The translations under genes and the position numbers were made by a program. A stretch of DNA of 64,000 bases. It comes from Allokutzneria oryzae (lineage in GTDB: Bacteria; Actinomycetota; Actinomycetes; Mycobacteriales; Pseudonocardiaceae). The DNA lies in the NCBI RefSeq assembly GCF_042429765.1, contig NZ_JBHLZU010000019.1, forward strand, positions 62,001-126,000, given 5' to 3'. Positions 15,532-24,053 of this stretch are shown in pieces; positions within the stretch are counted from its first letter, which is position 1, and each line of letters begins with the position of its first letter. Under the pieces are notes generated by a model. The model had not been told where the DNA came from. It did no database searches and saw only the letters and a program-made list of their open reading frames with translations.

Positions 15532-16245
15532 GTGAGCGCACAGGAGAAGACGCGGCTGCTGGTGGTCGACGACGAGCCGACGATCACCGCGCTGCTGAGC
15601 ACCAGCCTGCGCTTCGTCGGCTTCGACGTCCGCACCGCCGGGTCCGGCACCGAGGCGCTCGCCGTCGCCATGGACTTCCAGCCCGAGCTGCTCGTGCTGG
15701 ACGTGATGCTGCCGGATCTGGACGGCTTCGAGGTGACCAGGATGCTGCGGGCCCGCGGTGTGCAGGCGCCGGTGATCTTCCTGACCGCGCGCGACACCAC
15801 CGACGACAAGATCACCGGGTTGACCATCGGCGGCGACGACTACGTCACCAAACCGTTCAGCCTGGACGAGGTCGTCGCCCGCATCCGCGTGGTGCTGCGC
15901 AGGGTCGGCGGTGACGCCACGGCCTCGGACGGCCGGGACCGCGCCGTGCTGCGCTTCGCCGACCTGGAGCTGGACGAGGAGACCTGCGACGTGCGGCGCG
16001 GCGGCCACTTCGTCAAGCTCTCGCCGACGGAGTACAAGCTGCTGCACTACCTGCTGCGCAACGCGGGCAAGGTGGTCAGCAAGGCGCAGATCCTCGACCA
16101 CGTGTGGCGCTACGACTTCACCGGTGACGCCCGCATCGTGGAGTCCTACATCAGCCTGCTGCGCCGCAAGGTCGACATCATCGAGCCGTCGCTGATCCAC
16201 ACGCTGCGCGGCTTCGGCTACAGCCTCCGGCTGCCCCAGGCATGA
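15532..16245 (+). CDS. OmpR/PhoB-family response regulator
   Basis: This 237-residue protein has a receiver domain at residues 8-120, with phosphoacceptor Asp57 in ELLVLDVMLPDLDG, the acidic pair VVDDEP and the Lys of DDYVTKPF. A winged-helix DNA-binding domain follows at about 140-235, ending in IHTLRGFGYSLR. The start is a GTG at 15532 behind GAGGAGAGG. Upstream, TTCAGGCT (15461) and TCAGCCT (15473) are 12 bp apart and could be a direct-repeat binding site for autoregulation. The gene overlaps the kinase gene by four bases (ATGA). Confidence 0.92.
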   Translation: MSAQEKTRLLVVDDEPTITALLSTSLRFVGFDVRTAGSGTEALAVAMDFQPELLVLDVMLPDLDGFEVTRMLRARGVQAPVIFLTARDTTDDKITGLTIGGDDYVTKPFSLDEVVARIRVVLRRVGGDATASDGRDRAVLRFADLELDEETCDVRRGGHFVKLSPTEYKLLHYLLRNAGKVVSKAQILDHVWRYDFTGDARIVESYISLLRRKVDIIEPSLIHTLRGFGYSLRLPQA

Positions 16246-17723
16246 GGCTGTTCCCCAGGACGAGGACCAGGCTGCGGCGGCTGTCCCTGCGGGCGCGGCT
16301 GCTGATCGGCGTGCTCGTGGTGTCGGCGTTCGGGCTGCTCATCGCCGCGGCCGCGGCGGCGAGCCTGCTCGGCACCTACCTCACCGCGCGCGTCGACGAG
16401 CAGCTGTCGGTGGTGCACGACGCGTTGTCGCACCTGGAGCGCAACAACGACCCGTTCAACCCGCCGGAGGGCTCGGCGCGGGTCCAGGGCATCCCGCACG
16501 AGTACGTGATCGAGTACCGCAGGACCGACGGCTCGCTGTCCCGGCGCTTCGCCAGCGACGAGCGGCCGCGCACGCTGCCGGACCTGCCGTCGCTGGACCT
16601 GGAGTCCGCCCGCGCCCGAGGTGACCAGCCGTTCGAGGTCAAGGCGCTCGGCGGCCAGCGGCACCAGGGCTACCGGGTCCAGGTCCGGGTGATGGACGGC
16701 GACCGGGGCGTCGCGGTGGTCGCCTTCGACACCACCAGCCGCGCGGAGACCGAGGGCAGCCTCGCGCTGATCGAGCTCGGCGTGGCCGTGGTGGTGCTGG
16801 TCGTGCTGACGCTGCTGGGGATGGCGGCGGTGCGCGTCGGGCTGAGGCCGCTGGAGGACGTCGAGCGCACCGCGGAGTCGATCATCGCGGGCGGTGACCT
16901 GTCCCGCAGGGTCCCGGTGCGCAGCGCGCCCGGCACGGAGATCGGCCGGCTGGCGATGACGCTGAACACGATGCTCACCCAGATCGACGGGGCCTTCCAG
17001 CAGCGCGCGGAGTCCGAGTCCCGCCTGCGCCGCTTCGTCGCCGACGCCTCCCACGAGCTGCGCACCCCGCTGGCCGGGATCCGCGGGCTCGCCGAGCTGC
17101 ACCGGCAGGGCGCGGTCAGCCCCGACGAGGTCACCCGGCTGCTGAGCCGGGTGGAGGCGGAGTCGACCCGGATGAGCGTGCTCGTGGAGGACCTGCTGCT
17201 GCTGGCGCGGCTGGACGAGGAACGCCCGGCGAGCCGGGAGCCGGTGGACCTGATCCCGGTGGCGGCCGAGGCGATCGAGTCGGTGCGCGCACTGGACCCC
17301 GGCCGCCCGGTCTCGCTGGTGATCCTGCCCGAGGAGTCGCCGTCGGAGGACGTGCCGCCGCCGCTGGTGCTCGGCGACGAGCAGCGGCTGCACCAGGTGG
17401 CGGCGAACCTGCTGGGCAACGCCTTCGCCCACACCCCGCGCGGCACCCCGGTGACGGTGCGGGCCGGTGTGGCTCCGGACGGCGAGCACGGCGTCCTGGA
17501 AGTGATCGACCACGGCCCCGGGCTCACGGCCGACCAGGTCGAGCACGCCTTCGAGCGCTTCTACCGGGGCGATCCCTCCCGCACCCGCACCACGGGCGGC
17601 TCCGGTCTCGGCCTGTCGATCGTGGCGGCCATCGTCACCGCCCACTCCGGCACCGTGCACCACAGCCCGACTCCGGGCGGTGGAGCCACATTCACCGTCC
17701 GCCTCCCCCTCCTCCCCAGTTGA
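16242..17723 (+). CDS. Sensor histidine kinase
   Basis: This 493-residue protein has one N-terminal TM (about 20-45), an extracytoplasmic sensor region of roughly 130 residues and a second TM near 175-200. A HAMP linker follows, then the dimerisation domain with phospho-acceptor His271 in ADASHELRTPLAG. The ATPase domain has the N box LLGNAFAHTP, the G1 box DHGPGL and the G2 box GGSGLGLSIV. It is translationally coupled to the response regulator at 15532, so they form one two-component system. The signal is unknown; the sensor loop has no recognisable named domain. Confidence 0.92.
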   Translation: MRLFPRTRTRLRRLSLRARLLIGVLVVSAFGLLIAAAAAASLLGTYLTARVDEQLSVVHDALSHLERNNDPFNPPEGSARVQGIPHEYVIEYRRTDGSLSRRFASDERPRTLPDLPSLDLESARARGDQPFEVKALGGQRHQGYRVQVRVMDGDRGVAVVAFDTTSRAETEGSLALIELGVAVVVLVVLTLLGMAAVRVGLRPLEDVERTAESIIAGGDLSRRVPVRSAPGTEIGRLAMTLNTMLTQIDGAFQQRAESESRLRRFVADASHELRTPLAGIRGLAELHRQGAVSPDEVTRLLSRVEAESTRMSVLVEDLLLLARLDEERPASREPVDLIPVAAEAIESVRALDPGRPVSLVILPEESPSEDVPPPLVLGDEQRLHQVAANLLGNAFAHTPRGTPVTVRAGVAPDGEHGVLEVIDHGPGLTADQVEHAFERFYRGDPSRTRTTGGSGLGLSIVAAIVTAHSGTVHHSPTPGGGATFTVRLPLLPS

Positions 17724-17786
17724 CTCCCTGAAGACGCTGCGCCGCGCCGGTGGCAGGAGGTGATCAAGAGGGGGAAGGTGGAGGGC

Positions 17787-18218
17787 ATGACGGAACACAA
17801 GAGCGGCACAAGGGTTCCCCAGGCGCCAGTGTGGTCCGAGCTGGTGCTGATGGGCGCGGGCGCTCTCACCGCCTGGTGGGCCCTCGGGGACCTGTCCGCG
17901 AAGGTGCCACCAGGGACGCGGTTGGACTACTTCGTCGAGCCGCCTTTTCGCAGTCCCACCACCGATCTCGTCCTCGGTGTCATCGGGCTCGCCGTCGCCG
18001 TGGTGATCGTCGCGCGGGCGAAGGGGATGTGGCGGCTGCCCTACGTCGGCGCCTTCGTGCTCGGTGGGGTGCTCGGGTTCTTCTGCAGGGTGCTCACCGC
18101 GGGCGTGATCGGCGCGAACATCGGCGCCGGGCTGGTGTTCATGATCGGGCTGCCGCTGGTCGCCGTCGTCGCCGCCGGGCTGTTCTGGCTCAGCAGAAAG
18201 CTGGCCCGCACCCCCTGA
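17787..18218 (+). CDS. Small membrane protein of unknown function
   Basis: This 143-residue protein has four predicted membrane segments: VLMGAGALTAWWALG, LVLGVIGLAVAVVIVA, VGAFVLGGVLGFFCRVLTAGV and GLVFMIGLPLVAVVAAGLFW. A cytoplasmic basic end reads SRKLARTP. ATG 17787 with GGTGGAGGG upstream is preferred over a GTG at 17760 that sits too close to its Shine-Dalgarno. No family is recognised. It lies alone after the two-component system, 63 bp downstream, and may be in the same transcription unit. It ends in a bidirectional terminator. Confidence 0.65.
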   Translation: MTEHKSGTRVPQAPVWSELVLMGAGALTAWWALGDLSAKVPPGTRLDYFVEPPFRSPTTDLVLGVIGLAVAVVIVARAKGMWRLPYVGAFVLGGVLGFFCRVLTAGVIGANIGAGLVFMIGLPLVAVVAAGLFWLSRKLARTP

Positions 18219-18233
18219 GGAGCGCGGGCCAGC
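18200..18233. terminator. Bidirectional terminator hairpin between convergent genes
   Basis: GCTGGCCCGC (18200-18209) and its perfect complement (18224-18233) form a 10-bp stem with a 14-nt loop. It covers the stop codon of the small membrane protein and ends just before the stop codon of the convergent ABC ATPase gene. Confidence 0.65.
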
Positions 18234-18236
18234 CGA

Positions 18237-19208
18237 TCAGACCTGCTCAGCTGCGGCGGTCGCCACGTGGCAGGCGACCTCGACGTCCTCCCCGCCGGAG
18301 AGGATCGGCACGTCCTGGGTCCGGCAGCGCCGCTCCATCTCCTCCGGCAGCCCCGCCGCCACCAGCGGGCAGCGGGGGTGGAACCGGCAGCCGCCCGGTA
18401 CCCGGGTCGGGTCCGGGGGCTCGCCGGAGAGCACGATCGGTTCCCGCTCCTCCGACAGCACCGACAGCAGTGCCTGGGTGTAGGGGTGCTTCGGCGCGGT
18501 CAGGACCTGCTCGACCGGGCCGACCTCCACCAGCCTGCCCAGGTACATCACCGCGACCCGGTCGGCGATGTTCCACGCCAGGCCCAGGTCGTGGGTGACC
18601 ACCAGTGCCGCCAGGTCCAGCTCCTCGCGCAGCTTCAGCAACAGCGCCAGGATCTCCCCGCGCACCGAGGCGTCCAGCGAGGCCACCGGCTCGTCCGCGA
18701 TGAGCAGCTTCGGCTGCAGCGCCAGCGCGCCCGCGATCACCACCCGCTGCCGCTGACCGCCGGAGAGCTCGTGCGGGAACGCCAGGAAGTAGCGCTCCGG
18801 CGGACGCAGTCCCGCGCGTGAGAGCGCGTCGGCGACCAGCTCGCGTTCGTCGCCGGGCACCTTGTGGATGCGCAGGCCCTCCGCCACCGCCTCGTAGACG
18901 CTGTGCCGGGGGTTGAGCGCCCCCGTCGGGTCCTGCAGCACCAGCTGCGCCTGCCTGCGGTAGGCCTTCAGGCCCTTCGCCGTGGTCGGCAGCGCTTCAC
19001 CCTCGAAGCGGATCGACCCCTTCGACGGCCGGACCAGGCCCAGCAGGGAGCGGGCCAGCGAGGTCTTGCCGCAGCCGGACTCGCCGACCAGCGCGACGAT
19101 CTCGCCCTTCTTGACCGTCAGGTCCACGCCGTCCACGGCGCGGGCGGTGTCGCCGCCGCGCGCCTTGAAGTGGACGGACAGGCGCTCGGCCTTGATCAGC
19201 TCGCTCAT
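18237..19208 (-). CDS. Dipeptide/oligopeptide ABC importer ATPase (DppF-like)
   Basis: This 323-residue ATPase has Walker A GESGCGKTS, a Q-loop at QLVLQDPTGALNPR, signature LSGGQRQRV, Walker B LLIADEPVASLD and the H-loop VVTHDLG. The C-terminal extension HPYTQALLSVLS followed by CRFHPRCPL is the oligo_HPY domain found only in peptide and nickel importers; its Cys may hold an Fe-S cluster or metal. It is the last gene of a five-gene operon. Its ATG overlaps the stop codon of the preceding ATPase gene (ATGA). It pairs with that ATPase to drive the importer. Confidence 0.92.
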   Translation of the reverse strand: MSELIKAERLSVHFKARGGDTARAVDGVDLTVKKGEIVALVGESGCGKTSLARSLLGLVRPSKGSIRFEGEALPTTAKGLKAYRRQAQLVLQDPTGALNPRHSVYEAVAEGLRIHKVPGDERELVADALSRAGLRPPERYFLAFPHELSGGQRQRVVIAGALALQPKLLIADEPVASLDASVRGEILALLLKLREELDLAALVVTHDLGLAWNIADRVAVMYLGRLVEVGPVEQVLTAPKHPYTQALLSVLSEEREPIVLSGEPPDPTRVPGGCRFHPRCPLVAAGLPEEMERRCRTQDVPILSGGEDVEVACHVATAAAEQV

Positions 19209-20197
19209 CGGGCCTCTCCCACCGTCTCCGCCACCCGCACGCACGCCGCCTTGTGCTCCGGACCCGCTTGGCGCAGCAGCACGTCGGTGCTCTCGCACTC
19301 CGGGGTGGACACCGGGCAGCGCGGGTGGAACGGGCAGCCCGCGGGCAGGTCGGTCGGGTCCGGCGGGTCGCCGGGCAAGCCCTGCGGGGCCATCCGGGAA
19401 GCCGGGTCGCCGACCGTGGGGAACGCCGCCGACAGCGCCTTGCTGTAGGGGTGGGCCGGGTCGTGCATCACCTCGGCGCTCGGCCCGAGCTCCACCATCC
19501 GGCCCGCGTACATCACCGCGAGCCGCTGGCAGGTCTGGGCCAGCACCGACAGGTCGTGGCTGATCATCATCAGCCCGATGCCGGACTCGCGGACCAGCTC
19601 CGCGAGCAGCTTCAGCACCTGGGCCTGGACCATCACGTCCAGCGCGGTGGTGGGCTCGTCGGCGATCACCAGCCGCGGCCCGCACGCCAGCGCCATCGCG
19701 ATCATCACGCGTTGCTTCTGGCCGCCGGAGAGCTCGTGCGGGTAGGCCTTGGCGTGCCGCCGGGGCAGGCCGACCCGCTCCAGCAGCTCGCCGACCGCGC
19801 GCGCCACGTCGGCGGGTGAGGCCGACTTCGCGCCCGCCCCGCCGTGCAGCGTGATCGGCTCGGCCAGCTGGTCGCCGATGCGCAGCACCGGGTTGAGCGC
19901 GTGCATCGCGCCCTGGAAGACCACCGAGGCGCCCGCCCAGCGGACCGCGCGCAGCCGGCCCCAGGACATCGTGCGCACGTCCTCGCCGTCCAGCAGCACC
20001 TCGCCGCCGATCACCGCGGTCTTGGGCAGCAGCCGCAGCACCGACATGGCCAGGGTGGACTTGCCGCAGCCGGACTCCCCCGCCATGCCGAGGGTCTGCC
20101 CGGCGTCCAGGGTGAGGTTGACCCCGCGCACCGCGGGCACCAGGCCGCGCCGCGAGCGGTAGTCGATGGTCAGGTCGCGCAGTTCGAGCAGCGACAT
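19205..20197 (-). CDS. Dipeptide/oligopeptide ABC importer ATPase (DppD-like)
   Basis: This 330-residue ATPase has Walker A GESGCGKST, signature LSGGQKQRVMIAMAL, Walker B LVIADEPTTALD and H-loop MISHDLS. The oligo_HPY tail is HPYSKALSAAFP with CPFHPRCPV. It forms the heterodimeric motor with the following ATPase. Its start codon shares one base with the stop codon of the permease gene upstream (TGATG), so translation is tightly coupled along the operon. Confidence 0.92.
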   Translation of the reverse strand: MSLLELRDLTIDYRSRRGLVPAVRGVNLTLDAGQTLGMAGESGCGKSTLAMSVLRLLPKTAVIGGEVLLDGEDVRTMSWGRLRAVRWAGASVVFQGAMHALNPVLRIGDQLAEPITLHGGAGAKSASPADVARAVGELLERVGLPRRHAKAYPHELSGGQKQRVMIAMALACGPRLVIADEPTTALDVMVQAQVLKLLAELVRESGIGLMMISHDLSVLAQTCQRLAVMYAGRMVELGPSAEVMHDPAHPYSKALSAAFPTVGDPASRMAPQGLPGDPPDPTDLPAGCPFHPRCPVSTPECESTDVLLRQAGPEHKAACVRVAETVGEAR

Positions 20198-21114
20198 CAG
20201 CGCTCCCCTCGCAGCCTCGGGTTGAGCACGGTCTCCAGGGCCCTTCCGCACAGGGTGAAGGCGAGCACCACGGCCACGATGCCCAGGCCGGGCGGCAGCA
20301 GGTACCACCACGCGCCGGTGGTCACCGCGCCGTTGCTCGCCGCCGACTTGAGCATCGACCCCCACGTGACCAGGGTCGGGTCACCGAGGCCGAGGAACGA
20401 CAGCGTGGACTCGGCGATGATCGCGCTGGCCACCGCGAGCGTGGTGTTGGCGAAGACCAGTGGCAGCACCGAGGGCAGCACGTGTTTGGTGATCACGTGC
20501 GCGTGCCCGCCGCCGAGCGCCTTGGCCCGCTCGATGTAGGGGCGGGCCTCCACCGACAGCGTCTGCGCCCGGACCAGGCGCGCGGTGCTGGGCCAGGAGG
20601 TCAGGCCGATCGCCAGGACGATGGTGAACAGGCCGCGGTCGAGCACCGTGGACAGCGCGATGGCCAGCACCAGGGACGGCAGCACCAGGAAGAAGTCGGT
20701 GAAGCGCATCAGGATCGCCGAGACCCACCCGCCGAAGTGCGCGGACAGCACGCCGATCACGGTGCCGATGACCACCGACAACAGCGCCGCCGACAGGCCG
20801 ACGGTCAGCGAGACGCGCGCGCCCCACCACGTCAGCAGCAGCACCGAGCGGCCGTTCTCGTCGGTGCCGAGCGGGTAGTCGCCGCTGGGCGCGCCCAGGG
20901 TGGGGCCGTTGACCTTGGTGACGTCGAGCTGGGTCTCGTCGGAGAGCACCGGGGCCAGGATCGCCAGTGCCGCGATCAGCCCGAGCGCGATCAGCCCGGC
21001 GAGGCCGCTGCGCTGGACGCGGAACTGCTGCCACGCCCGCGAGGCGGCTTCCTTGCGGCGCGCCCACGCGAGCGCGGCCGGGGTCTGCTTGGAGCTTGCG
21101 TTGGACTGGGTCAT
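20197..21114 (-). CDS. Dipeptide/oligopeptide ABC importer permease (DppC-like)
   Basis: This 305-residue permease has an N-terminal cytoplasmic tail, a TM near residues 40-60, the extracytoplasmic block DYPLGTDENGRSVLL typical of the OppC N-terminal domain, and five more TMs. The EAA loop, which docks onto the ATPases, reads ARPYIERAKALGGGHAHV. It is the partner of the permease encoded directly upstream, and the two genes overlap by four bases. Confidence 0.92.
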   Translation of the reverse strand: MTQSNASSKQTPAALAWARRKEAASRAWQQFRVQRSGLAGLIALGLIAALAILAPVLSDETQLDVTKVNGPTLGAPSGDYPLGTDENGRSVLLLTWWGARVSLTVGLSAALLSVVIGTVIGVLSAHFGGWVSAILMRFTDFFLVLPSLVLAIALSTVLDRGLFTIVLAIGLTSWPSTARLVRAQTLSVEARPYIERAKALGGGHAHVITKHVLPSVLPLVFANTTLAVASAIIAESTLSFLGLGDPTLVTWGSMLKSAASNGAVTTGAWWYLLPPGLGIVAVVLAFTLCGRALETVLNPRLRGER

Positions 21115-22139
21115 ACGGCACGCACCCTGGGGTCGAACACCCGGTAGAGCAGGTCGGCGACGACGTTCATCGCCACCACGCTTCCGGCGAGCACGGTGAA
21201 CACGCCTTGCAGCAGCGGCAGGTCGGGGTAGCTCAGCGCCTCATAGAGCAGCAGGCCGAGGCCCGGCCAGGAGAAGACCGTCTCCACCGTGATCGCGCCC
21301 TGCACGACGAGGCCGAGGTGCAGGAACACCAGGGTGATCGCGGGCAGCATCGCGTTGGGCACGGCGTGCTTGCGGCGCACCATGTCCTCGCGCATGCCCT
21401 TGGCGCGGGCGGTGTTCAGGTAGTCCGCGCCCATCTCCTCCAGCAGCGAGGAGCGCATCACCAGCTGGTACTGCGCGTAGACGACCGCGACGAAGGTGAT
21501 GCACGGCAGCACCAGGTGGTGGGCGGTGTCCAGCAGCTGCGGCAGGAACTCCTTCGGCGTGCTCGGGTCGACCATGCCGCCGGAGGGGAACAGGTTGCCG
21601 GTCACCATCAGCAGCAGCAGACCGAGCCAGAACGTCGGGACCGACCACAGGGTCAGCGCGACGCTGGTGGTGGTGCGGTCGAAGCGGCTGCCGTGCTGCC
21701 AGGCGCCCCGGATGCCGATCCACATGCCGAGGATCACCGCGAGGATGGTTCCGGTGCCCACGAGCAGCAGGGTCGGACCGACGCGTTCGAGGATCATGTC
21801 GCCGACGGGACGGCTGTAGGCGTAGGACGTGCCGAGGTCGCCTTGGAGCAGCCCGCCGACGTAGGTGAGGAACTGCTTCCAGAGCGGGTCGTCGAGGCCG
21901 AAGCGGACGCGCAGCTCGGCGATCGCCTCCGGGGTGGTGGGCCGGCCTCGGGTCATGGTCAGGACGGGGTCACCCGGCAGCACGCGGAAGAGCAGGAAGC
22001 CCAGAGCCGCGACGAAGGCGACGCTGACGATCGCGCCGCCGAGCTTGCCGAGGACGAAGCGCAGGGTGCCAGACGAGGGCCGCCGGCCAGATGTGGCCGG
22101 CGGCTCCGTCTGCTCACCCGGGGTGAGCAGGTCAGACAA
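21111..22139 (-). CDS. Dipeptide/oligopeptide ABC importer permease (DppB-like)
   Basis: This 342-residue permease has TM1 (about 30-52), the conserved FRVLPGDPVLTMTRG just outside it, FGLDDPLWKQFLTYV and a long transmembrane domain with the EAA loop ADYLNTARAKGMREDMV. The N-terminal tail of about 28 residues is longer than in DppB of enteric bacteria. The gene starts 3 bp after the stop codon of the binding-protein gene. Confidence 0.92.
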   Translation of the reverse strand: MSDLLTPGEQTEPPATSGRRPSSGTLRFVLGKLGGAIVSVAFVAALGFLLFRVLPGDPVLTMTRGRPTTPEAIAELRVRFGLDDPLWKQFLTYVGGLLQGDLGTSYAYSRPVGDMILERVGPTLLLVGTGTILAVILGMWIGIRGAWQHGSRFDRTTTSVALTLWSVPTFWLGLLLLMVTGNLFPSGGMVDPSTPKEFLPQLLDTAHHLVLPCITFVAVVYAQYQLVMRSSLLEEMGADYLNTARAKGMREDMVRRKHAVPNAMLPAITLVFLHLGLVVQGAITVETVFSWPGLGLLLYEALSYPDLPLLQGVFTVLAGSVVAMNVVADLLYRVFDPRVRAV

Positions 22140-22142
22140 CTC

Positions 22143-23951
22143 TTACTCCCGGTCGTCCGAGGACACCTTGCGGCGCTTGGAGATCACGACGAGTGCGATG
22201 CCGCCGACGACAACGACCGCGATCACGATGCCGATGATCAGGCCGCTGTTCGAGGAGGAGCCGCCGCCCTGGGCGTCGGCGGGAACGGCGCCGTAGTAGC
22301 CCCACACGCCGTTCTGCTCGCGGATCACGCCGTTGGACTCCGGCTGCTTGGTGAAGCTGGAGAACCTGTCCGAGCGGTACGCCTCCATGGCGTTCTCGTA
22401 GTAGAGCGTCAGCGCGGGCCGGACCTCGTTGTAACGGGCCTGCGCCTGCTTGACCAGCTCGGCGCGCTTGGCGCGGTCGAACTCGGCGAGCTGCTTGGCG
22501 TAGATCTCGTCGTAGGTCTTGTCGCACATGTTCGCGCCGGAGGTGCCGCCCTTGCCGTCGGCGCCGGGGCGGGCGGAGCACAGGTGCAGCGACAGGATGT
22601 AGTCCGGGTCGGGGTTGGTGCCCCAGCCGGAGAACGCCAGGTCGTAGTTGCCCCTGGTGGTCTGCTCGTTCATCTGGTTGCCGGAGATCGTGGTGAAGTC
22701 CACCGCGATCCCGATGTCGGACATCCAGCGCTTGATGTACTCACCGGAGACCAGGTCGTTGGGCCGGTCGTTGCGGGCGTAGAGCCGGAACTTCAGCTCC
22801 TTGCCGTCCGGGCCGACGCGCACGTTGTTCGCGCCCCTGGGGTAGCCGGCCTCGTCGAGCGCCTTGTTCGCCGCGGCCGGGTCGAACTTGTTGGCCTCGG
22901 CGGCGGTGGGCTCCCAGTGGAACTCGGCGAACACCGGGGGGATCAGGCCCTTGCCCTGCTCGCCGAAGCCCTGGAGCACGCGGTCGACCAGCACCTTGGT
23001 GTCGATGCCCTGGCTGACCGCCTTGCGGACGCGGACGTCCTTGAGCGCGGGGTGGCCGTCCCCGATGGCGGTGTTGTCGCGGCTGGTGGCGCCGGGGTTC
23101 ATCAGCAGCTCGCTGAAGCGGCGGCCCTGGGCCTTGTTCAGCGTGATGTTCGCGTCGTTGCCCAGCGCCTGGTACTGGGTGGCGGTCAGCCGGTTGATCA
23201 GGTCGACCTCACCCTTGCGCAGGGCCTGCACCGCGGCGTCGCTGTTCTTGAAGTACAGGAACTGCAGCTCGTCGATCTTCGGGGCGCCGCGCCAGTAGTT
23301 CTTGTTCGCCTTGAGCCGGATGAACTGGTCCGGCTTGTGCTCGGTCAGCACGAACGGGCCGGAGCCCACGACCGGGAACTGGTCGTTGGCGAAGTTGGCG
23401 ATGTCGGTGACCTTGGACCACACGTGCTCCGGGACGATCGGGACGTCCAGCGCGAGCATGGTCGCCTGCGGCTTCTTCGTCTTGATCACCAGCGTGCGCT
23501 CGTCCTGCGCGGTGACCTTCTCGAAGTTGCTCGTGAAGCTGCCGTTGGCGGTGGCGGCGGCGTCGTTGGTCATCATCAGGTTGAACGTGAAGGCCGCGTC
23601 CTTGGCGGTGATCGGCGCGCCGTCCGACCACTTCGCGTTGTTCCTGATGGTGTAGGTCCAGGTCAGCTTGTCCGGCGAGGACTCCCACTTCTCCGCGAGC
23701 CCCTCGGCCGGGGCGTTGTCCTTGGCGGCGTTGGTGTTGAGGAAGTCATACATCAACCGGCCGAGCTCGGTGGAGGACTGCAGCACCGCGAGGAACGGGT
23801 TGAGCGAGTCGATGTTCTGCAGCAGCCCGACCCGCAGCACCGCCCCGGGCTGTTGCTCCTGGGCCTGTGCGGGCACGGCCACGGGAGCCGCCAGTAAAGC
23901 GCCACACACCAAGGCGCTGAGAAAACCTGCCAACCGGCGACCTGCCGACAT
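22143..23951 (-). CDS. Peptide-binding protein (SBP family 5) with a C-terminal membrane anchor
   Basis: This 602-residue protein has an N-terminal Sec signal ending AVPAQAQEQ, which fits signal peptidase I cleavage and has no lipobox Cys. The mature part is a DppA/OppA-type domain with WTYTIRNNAKWSDGAPI and FILTEHKP-like elements (VLTEHKPDQFIRLKAN). A Ser/Gly linker (QGGGSSSNSG) leads to a hydrophobic segment at about 570-590 and a basic tail SKRRKV. The protein would thus be tethered by a C-terminal helix instead of a lipid. Gram-positive binding proteins are usually lipoproteins, while this layout is better known from archaea. It is the first gene of the importer operon and is divergent from the D-aminopeptidase gene. 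Confidence 0.9.
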   Translation of the reverse strand: MSAGRRLAGFLSALVCGALLAAPVAVPAQAQEQQPGAVLRVGLLQNIDSLNPFLAVLQSSTELGRLMYDFLNTNAAKDNAPAEGLAEKWESSPDKLTWTYTIRNNAKWSDGAPITAKDAAFTFNLMMTNDAAATANGSFTSNFEKVTAQDERTLVIKTKKPQATMLALDVPIVPEHVWSKVTDIANFANDQFPVVGSGPFVLTEHKPDQFIRLKANKNYWRGAPKIDELQFLYFKNSDAAVQALRKGEVDLINRLTATQYQALGNDANITLNKAQGRRFSELLMNPGATSRDNTAIGDGHPALKDVRVRKAVSQGIDTKVLVDRVLQGFGEQGKGLIPPVFAEFHWEPTAAEANKFDPAAANKALDEAGYPRGANNVRVGPDGKELKFRLYARNDRPNDLVSGEYIKRWMSDIGIAVDFTTISGNQMNEQTTRGNYDLAFSGWGTNPDPDYILSLHLCSARPGADGKGGTSGANMCDKTYDEIYAKQLAEFDRAKRAELVKQAQARYNEVRPALTLYYENAMEAYRSDRFSSFTKQPESNGVIREQNGVWGYYGAVPADAQGGGSSSNSGLIIGIVIAVVVVGGIALVVISKRRKVSSDDRE

Positions 23952-24053
23952 TGTTCACCTCACCCTTCTCGCTGGGTGCGAAGAAATAACCACTTGATCG
24001 ACCATGAAGTCAACGAGTACCTAAAACGGCGGCCAAGACGTAACGTGGTCGCC

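Noticed and set aside
20967..23897. A long plus-strand open frame opposite the peptide importer genes
   Set aside because: It mirrors the minus-strand permease and binding-protein genes, which have clear domains and coupled start and stop codons. The plus-strand product is compositionally biased.
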